Below are positions 60,572 to 64,000 of a stretch of DNA of 64,000 nt, piece by piece. The notes under the pieces were generated by a model. The model was not told where the DNA came from and ran no database searches. It was given only the letters and a program-made list of their open reading frames with translations. Within the stretch, counting starts at the first letter, position 1, and each line of letters starts with the position of its first letter. Made by a program: the position numbers and the translations under genes. The DNA is from Phytohabitans kaempferiae (GTDB lineage Bacteria > Actinomycetota > Actinomycetes > Mycobacteriales > Micromonosporaceae), in NCBI RefSeq assembly GCF_042433955.1, contig NZ_JBHLUH010000036.1, forward strand, positions 1 to 64,000. The letters are read 5' to 3'.

Positions 60572-61554
60572 CAGTCGACGTCTCCAATCTGGAACATCTG
60601 CCGTACGTAGAAGGCCATCACGCCCAGCATCAGCACGACGGTGATGACCGAGATGGCCGAGCCGAGGCTGTACTCGTTGCGCCCGAACGCCTGCGTGAAC
60701 GCATACGTGGCGAGCGTCTGGTACTCCTGCTCGGGCTTGCTGTCGCGCAGCGCCCAGACCTGCGTGAAGAGGCCGAAGTTCCAGATCACCGAGAGCGTGG
60801 TGACGATGATGACGAGAGGGCGCAGGACCGGCAGGATGATGTTTCGCAGCGTCTGCCACGGGCTCGCTCCGTCGACCATCGCCGCCTCGCGCAGCTCCTG
60901 CGGCACCTGCGTGAGCCCGGCGTGCAGCGTGATGGCGAGGAACGGCACACCGGCCCAGACGACCAGCGTGGTGATGACGATCCAACCCTGCGTCGGGCTG
61001 GCGAACCAGCTGTGGTTGGCGAAGTCCACGCCGGGGATCTGGTCGATGAGGTAGTTGAGGATGCCGAAGTCGGCGTCCACCATCCACTTGAAGATCTGCG
61101 CGGAGACCAGCTGCGGGATCGACCAGACGAACATCATGACGATCACCATCGCCACGCGTATGCCGTTGCTGACCCGCTGCATCAGCAGCGCGACCGCCAG
61201 ACCGAGCACGATCGAAATGGCCACCGAGACGACCGTGAAAATGGCGGTACGTCGCACGACGCGCCAGAAGACGCCGTCGGTGAGGATCTGCGTGTAGTTG
61301 TCGAAGCCGACCCACGGGGGCGTGGCGCCGGAGAAGAGGTGGCGCAGCTGCATGTCCTGGAAGGACAGTACGAGCATGCGGCCCAGCGGGTAGGCCAGCA
61401 GACCGGCCAGCAGCACCAGTGCGGGCACCGCGAGGAAGAGGGGGGTCCACTGGGGACGGCGCCGTCGGCGTACCCGGGCAGCTTGTTTGTCTGGTGTGGA
61501 CGGCGTGGCGGGCGGCATCTGCGGCGCGGTCGCCCGGCTGTCGACGGCCTGCAT
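60571..61554 (-). CDS. CUT1 ABC transporter permease (MalF type), second system
   Basis: 327 residues, AAGGAGAG upstream. A basic, disordered N-terminus (residues 1-35), six helices and the EAA loop ELREAAMVDGASPWQTLRNI. It pairs with the MalG-like protein. No ATPase gene is present, so a shared ATPase is expected. Confidence 0.93.
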   Translation of the reverse strand: MQAVDSRATAPQMPPATPSTPDKQAARVRRRRRPQWTPLFLAVPALVLLAGLLAYPLGRMLVLSFQDMQLRHLFSGATPPWVGFDNYTQILTDGVFWRVVRRTAIFTVVSVAISIVLGLAVALLMQRVSNGIRVAMVIVMMFVWSIPQLVSAQIFKWMVDADFGILNYLIDQIPGVDFANHSWFASPTQGWIVITTLVVWAGVPFLAITLHAGLTQVPQELREAAMVDGASPWQTLRNIILPVLRPLVIIVTTLSVIWNFGLFTQVWALRDSKPEQEYQTLATYAFTQAFGRNEYSLGSAISVITVVLMLGVMAFYVRQMFQIGDVD

Positions 61555-61676
61555 CGCTCTCCTTTCTGAGCCAGGCGGGCCGCGTCCGCGCACCGTCGCG
61601 AGTGGCCCCGCGACGGCGGACGCAGCCTGATGGGGAGTGCCGCGCCGCCCGCCGGAGCGGACGGCGCGGCACCGGG

Positions 61677-62984
61677 TCAGCCGTTGAGGGTCTTCTCGAT
61701 CTCGGCGTCGGCCCACGCGGCCGCGTCGGCGACCGGCTTCTTGCCGGTCACGATGTCGCGCAGCATCTGCTGGAGCACGGCCGCCTTCTCGACGTCCGCC
61801 CACTTCTCGGCCATCGGCACGAACCAGCTGCTCTTGGCGGCCAGCGCGGTCGCCTCGTTGCCCTTCACGGTGGCGGCCTTGTCGAGCAGGTTGGTGGCGT
61901 TCGGCAGTACGGCCTTGGCGAGCAGGGCCTCCTGCGACTTGGTGTCGGTGAAGTACTTGATCCACTCAGCGGCCAGCGCCTGGTTCTGGCTCTTGGCCGT
62001 GACGCCCAGGTCGGAGCCGCCGAGGAAGGACGGGATGCCCGGCATCGGCGCCGCGGCGACCTTGTCCTTCACCTTGGTGGCGACCAGCTCGGAGTTGGGG
62101 TCGTTCGGGTCCTTGCGCTGCTCCTGCGCGGCGCCGACCTCCCAGCCGTTGCCGTAGAACATCGCCGACTCGCCCTGCGCGAAGATCTGCGCCTGGTCGC
62201 TCTCGTCCTTGGTCACGTCGCCGGCCGAGTAGCCCTTCACCAGGTCGGCCCACTTCTGGAGGCCGGCCTGCGCCTGCGGGTCGGAGAGCGTGCCGCTCCA
62301 CTTGTCGCCGTCCTTCTTGGCGATCTGCCCGCCCTCGGCGTAGACCCACGACATCGCGGCGTACCAGTACGCGCCCGGCATGTAGAAGGTGGCGAACTTC
62401 TTGTTGTTGGCCGCGTTCTTGGCCTTCAGCGCGTCGGCGGCGGCGGTCAGCTCGGCGTAGCTGGTCGGCGCCTTGAGGCCGGCGGCGTCGAAGAGGTCGG
62501 TGCGGTAGATCAGCACGCGCGCGCCCGCGTAGTAGGGCACGCAGTAGGTCTTGCCGTCCAGCTCACAGGGGCCGGAGAGGCCCTGGAGCCAGTTCGCGGA
62601 GTTTTCGAAGCGCGACTTGTCGAGCTCGGCGAAGGCGCCGCTGAAGACGTACTTGGGCATCTCGGTGTTGCCGAGCTCCACCACGTCGGGTACGTCGTTG
62701 CCGGCCAGCGTGGCGTCCAGCTTGGTGAGGTGGTTGGCCCACTGCTGGTACTCGACCGTCACGTTGGCGCCGGTCGCCGCGGTGAACCGGGCGTTGGCGT
62801 CGTCGACGATCTCCTTCCAGGACGACTGCGCGTCCACCATGAGCCAGACCTTGAGGGTCTTGCCGGTGCCGTCGAGGGCCTGGGCGGAGGTGTCGTTGGC
62901 CCCGCCCTCGTCGGAGCCGCCGCACGCGGCCGCGCCCAGCAGCGTCGCGGCCAGGGCCGCGGCGATAGCGATCCTGTGTCTCAC
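61677..62984 (-). CDS. Sugar-binding lipoprotein, second CUT1 system
   Basis: 435 residues from a GTG with TTGGAGG upstream. Lipobox LLGAAAC with Cys21, then a family-1 binding protein (KTLKVWLMVDAQSSWKEIVD, DVPDVVELGNTEMPKYV, GESAMFYGNGWEVG). Adjacent RpiR-type regulator suggests an amino sugar, polyol or phosphosugar-related substrate (inference). Confidence 0.92.
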   Translation of the reverse strand: MRHRIAIAAALAATLLGAAACGGSDEGGANDTSAQALDGTGKTLKVWLMVDAQSSWKEIVDDANARFTAATGANVTVEYQQWANHLTKLDATLAGNDVPDVVELGNTEMPKYVFSGAFAELDKSRFENSANWLQGLSGPCELDGKTYCVPYYAGARVLIYRTDLFDAAGLKAPTSYAELTAAADALKAKNAANNKKFATFYMPGAYWYAAMSWVYAEGGQIAKKDGDKWSGTLSDPQAQAGLQKWADLVKGYSAGDVTKDESDQAQIFAQGESAMFYGNGWEVGAAQEQRKDPNDPNSELVATKVKDKVAAAPMPGIPSFLGGSDLGVTAKSQNQALAAEWIKYFTDTKSQEALLAKAVLPNATNLLDKAATVKGNEATALAAKSSWFVPMAEKWADVEKAAVLQQMLRDIVTGKKPVADAAAWADAEIEKTLNG

Positions 62985-63000
62985 GGATCCTCCAATTTTC

Positions 63001-63069
63001 CGGTGATGGTGTATCGGGTTTCTCGGTGATGGTGTATCGGGTTTCTCGGTGATGGTGTGTCGGGCTTTT
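63001..63069 (-). repeat. 23-bp tandem repeats in the rpiR-binding protein gap
   Basis: Three units (63001-63023, 63024-63046, 63047-63069) of CGGTGATGGTGTATCGGGTT plus TCT, the first two identical, with a degenerate fourth after them. They lie 17 bp before the binding-protein start codon and cover its expected leader/promoter. Confidence 0.88.
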
Positions 63070-63106
63070 CGGTGAAGGTGTTGCCGGTCCCCGTGGTCAG
63101 GGGAGG

Positions 63107-63991
63107 TCAGGGGGTCGCGCCGTCCTTCGCCGACTTGTGCGGGTCGACCGCCTGGGCGGTGCGCTGGAACGCCGCGTGCGAACGCTGGTGCGTGCGCTGC
63201 GCGACCGCCACGTAGAGCAGGTCGAGCACGACCAGTTGGGGGTGGCGGGCGGAGAGCGCGTCGGGCCGAAACGTGGTCGCCTGCGTGGCGGTCAGCAGCA
63301 CGATGTCGGCCAGCTCGGCGAGCGCCGAGCGGGGAAAGCTGGTCAGTGCGATGGTGGTGGCGCCGTGGCCGCCAGCCTCGGCGAGCATTTCGATGGTTTC
63401 CCGGGTCTGTCCACTGTGCGAGATCCCCAACGCCACGTCCCCCGGTCGGGAGAGCGCCGCGCTGGCCAGTCCGTTGTGGACATCCGTCCACGCCCACGCC
63501 GCCACCCCGATGCGGTGGAGGCTGAACTGCATCTCCTCGCCGACGAGCGCGCTGCCGCTGGCCCCGAAGATGCTGACCCGCGCGGCGCCGGCGATCGCCT
63601 GCGCGGCACGTTCCACTTCGGAGAGGTCGAGTAGCGCGGCCGTGTCGTGCATGGCGCGCGTGTCCGCGGCCATGACCTGTTCGAGCACCTTGACCAGCGG
63701 GTCGCCCGGCCCTATCTCGCGACCGATGTCGACGCTCCAGCCGGCCGCCCGCGCCCGTCCGGTCTCGGCGGCGATGCCGAGTCGCAGCTCCGCGTACCCC
63801 TCGAAGCCCAGCGCCCGGCAGAACCGGGTGACGGTGGCGGGCGAGGTGCCGCTCCGCTCGGCCAGCTCGACGATCGTCGACCGTGCCGCACTCGCCGGAT
63901 CGGCGAGCACGAGCTCGGCCACTCGCTGGAGCGCGCCGGTGAACTCCGGCAGCTTCGCCCGCACGGTGGGGATCACCGATGCGTCGACCAC
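63107..63991 (-). CDS. MurR/RpiR-family transcriptional regulator
   Basis: 294 residues from GTG at 63991, 9 bp from the window end. HTH_6 domain (about 1-77: ERSGTSPATVTRFCRALGFE) and SIS phosphosugar-binding domain (about 120-250: FGASGSALVGEEMQFSLHRI, GISHSGQTRETIE). It probably senses a phosphosugar and controls the importer encoded immediately downstream on the same strand. The window boundary hides its own promoter. Confidence 0.9.
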   Translation of the reverse strand: MVDASVIPTVRAKLPEFTGALQRVAELVLADPASAARSTIVELAERSGTSPATVTRFCRALGFEGYAELRLGIAAETGRARAAGWSVDIGREIGPGDPLVKVLEQVMAADTRAMHDTAALLDLSEVERAAQAIAGAARVSIFGASGSALVGEEMQFSLHRIGVAAWAWTDVHNGLASAALSRPGDVALGISHSGQTRETIEMLAEAGGHGATTIALTSFPRSALAELADIVLLTATQATTFRPDALSARHPQLVVLDLLYVAVAQRTHQRSHAAFQRTAQAVDPHKSAKDGATP

Positions 63992-64000
63992 TGCCGTCGG

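Noticed and set aside
63001..63069. CRISPR array
   Set aside because: The 23-bp units are directly contiguous with no spacers, and no cas genes are present.

Overview
The window is very GC-rich, shows GTG starts, leaderless-type promoters and F420-dependent and RamB-type genes, and looks like chromosomal DNA of a filamentous, plant-litter-degrading actinomycete, probably of the Micromonosporaceae (organism assignment is an inference from gene content).

Layout. (1) 0.6-3.7 kb: a secreted GH27 enzyme with a LacI-type palindrome upstream and a LacI regulator downstream. (2) 4-15.8 kb: an arabinogalactan island. One minus-strand operon encodes a CUT1 sugar importer, an IlvD/Edd aldonate dehydratase, a DHDPS-fold enzyme resembling L-2-keto-3-deoxyarabonate dehydratase, a KDPG-type aldolase and a PfkB KDG-type kinase. 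An IclR gene lies upstream and a secreted GH53 galactanase is divergent. The operon and the galactanase share the same promoter-operator design: TTGACA, an 18-nt spacer, a -10, then two CTGCA-N5-TGCAG palindromes 20 bp apart. (3) 16-18.3 kb: a secreted Ig/FnIII-type protein. (4) 18.6-23 kb: RamB-type regulator divergent from isocitrate lyase-malate synthase, with RamB-like boxes between. (5) 23.7-27.1 kb: two-component system divergent from an ABC-2 exporter. (6) 27.1-41.1 kb: an aromatic-catabolism island with an HpaB/HpaC-type hydroxylase pair, a LigB-type extradiol dioxygenase, a LigJ-like hydratase, a LigK-like aldolase plus two other RraA-fold proteins, RidA, a lone PxpA-like protein, a complete Opp/Dpp importer and a divergent IclR. 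(7) 41-50.4 kb: small proteins, PEBP, DUF4331, a GH5-like enzyme, an F420 oxidoreductase, a lipid kinase and a GH10 xylanase. (8) 50.4-59 kb: a nucleoside hydrolase remnant, a single-chain PheRS-like protein coupled to a LarA-like protein, MBL, DedA-like, a membrane phosphodiesterase, exonuclease III and HMG-CoA lyase. (9) 59.05-59.7 kb: a non-coding nest of dispersed repeats including a 139-bp MITE. (10) 59.7-64 kb: a second CUT1 importer with an RpiR regulator.

The most unusual signals are the shared tandem-palindrome operators, the PheRS-like/LarA-like pair carrying an in-frame insertion of a dispersed repeat, the tandem repeats placed at or near start codons of several genes, and the nested repeat/MITE region near 59.3 kb. 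Function assignments rest on recognised motifs and gene context; no database search was run.
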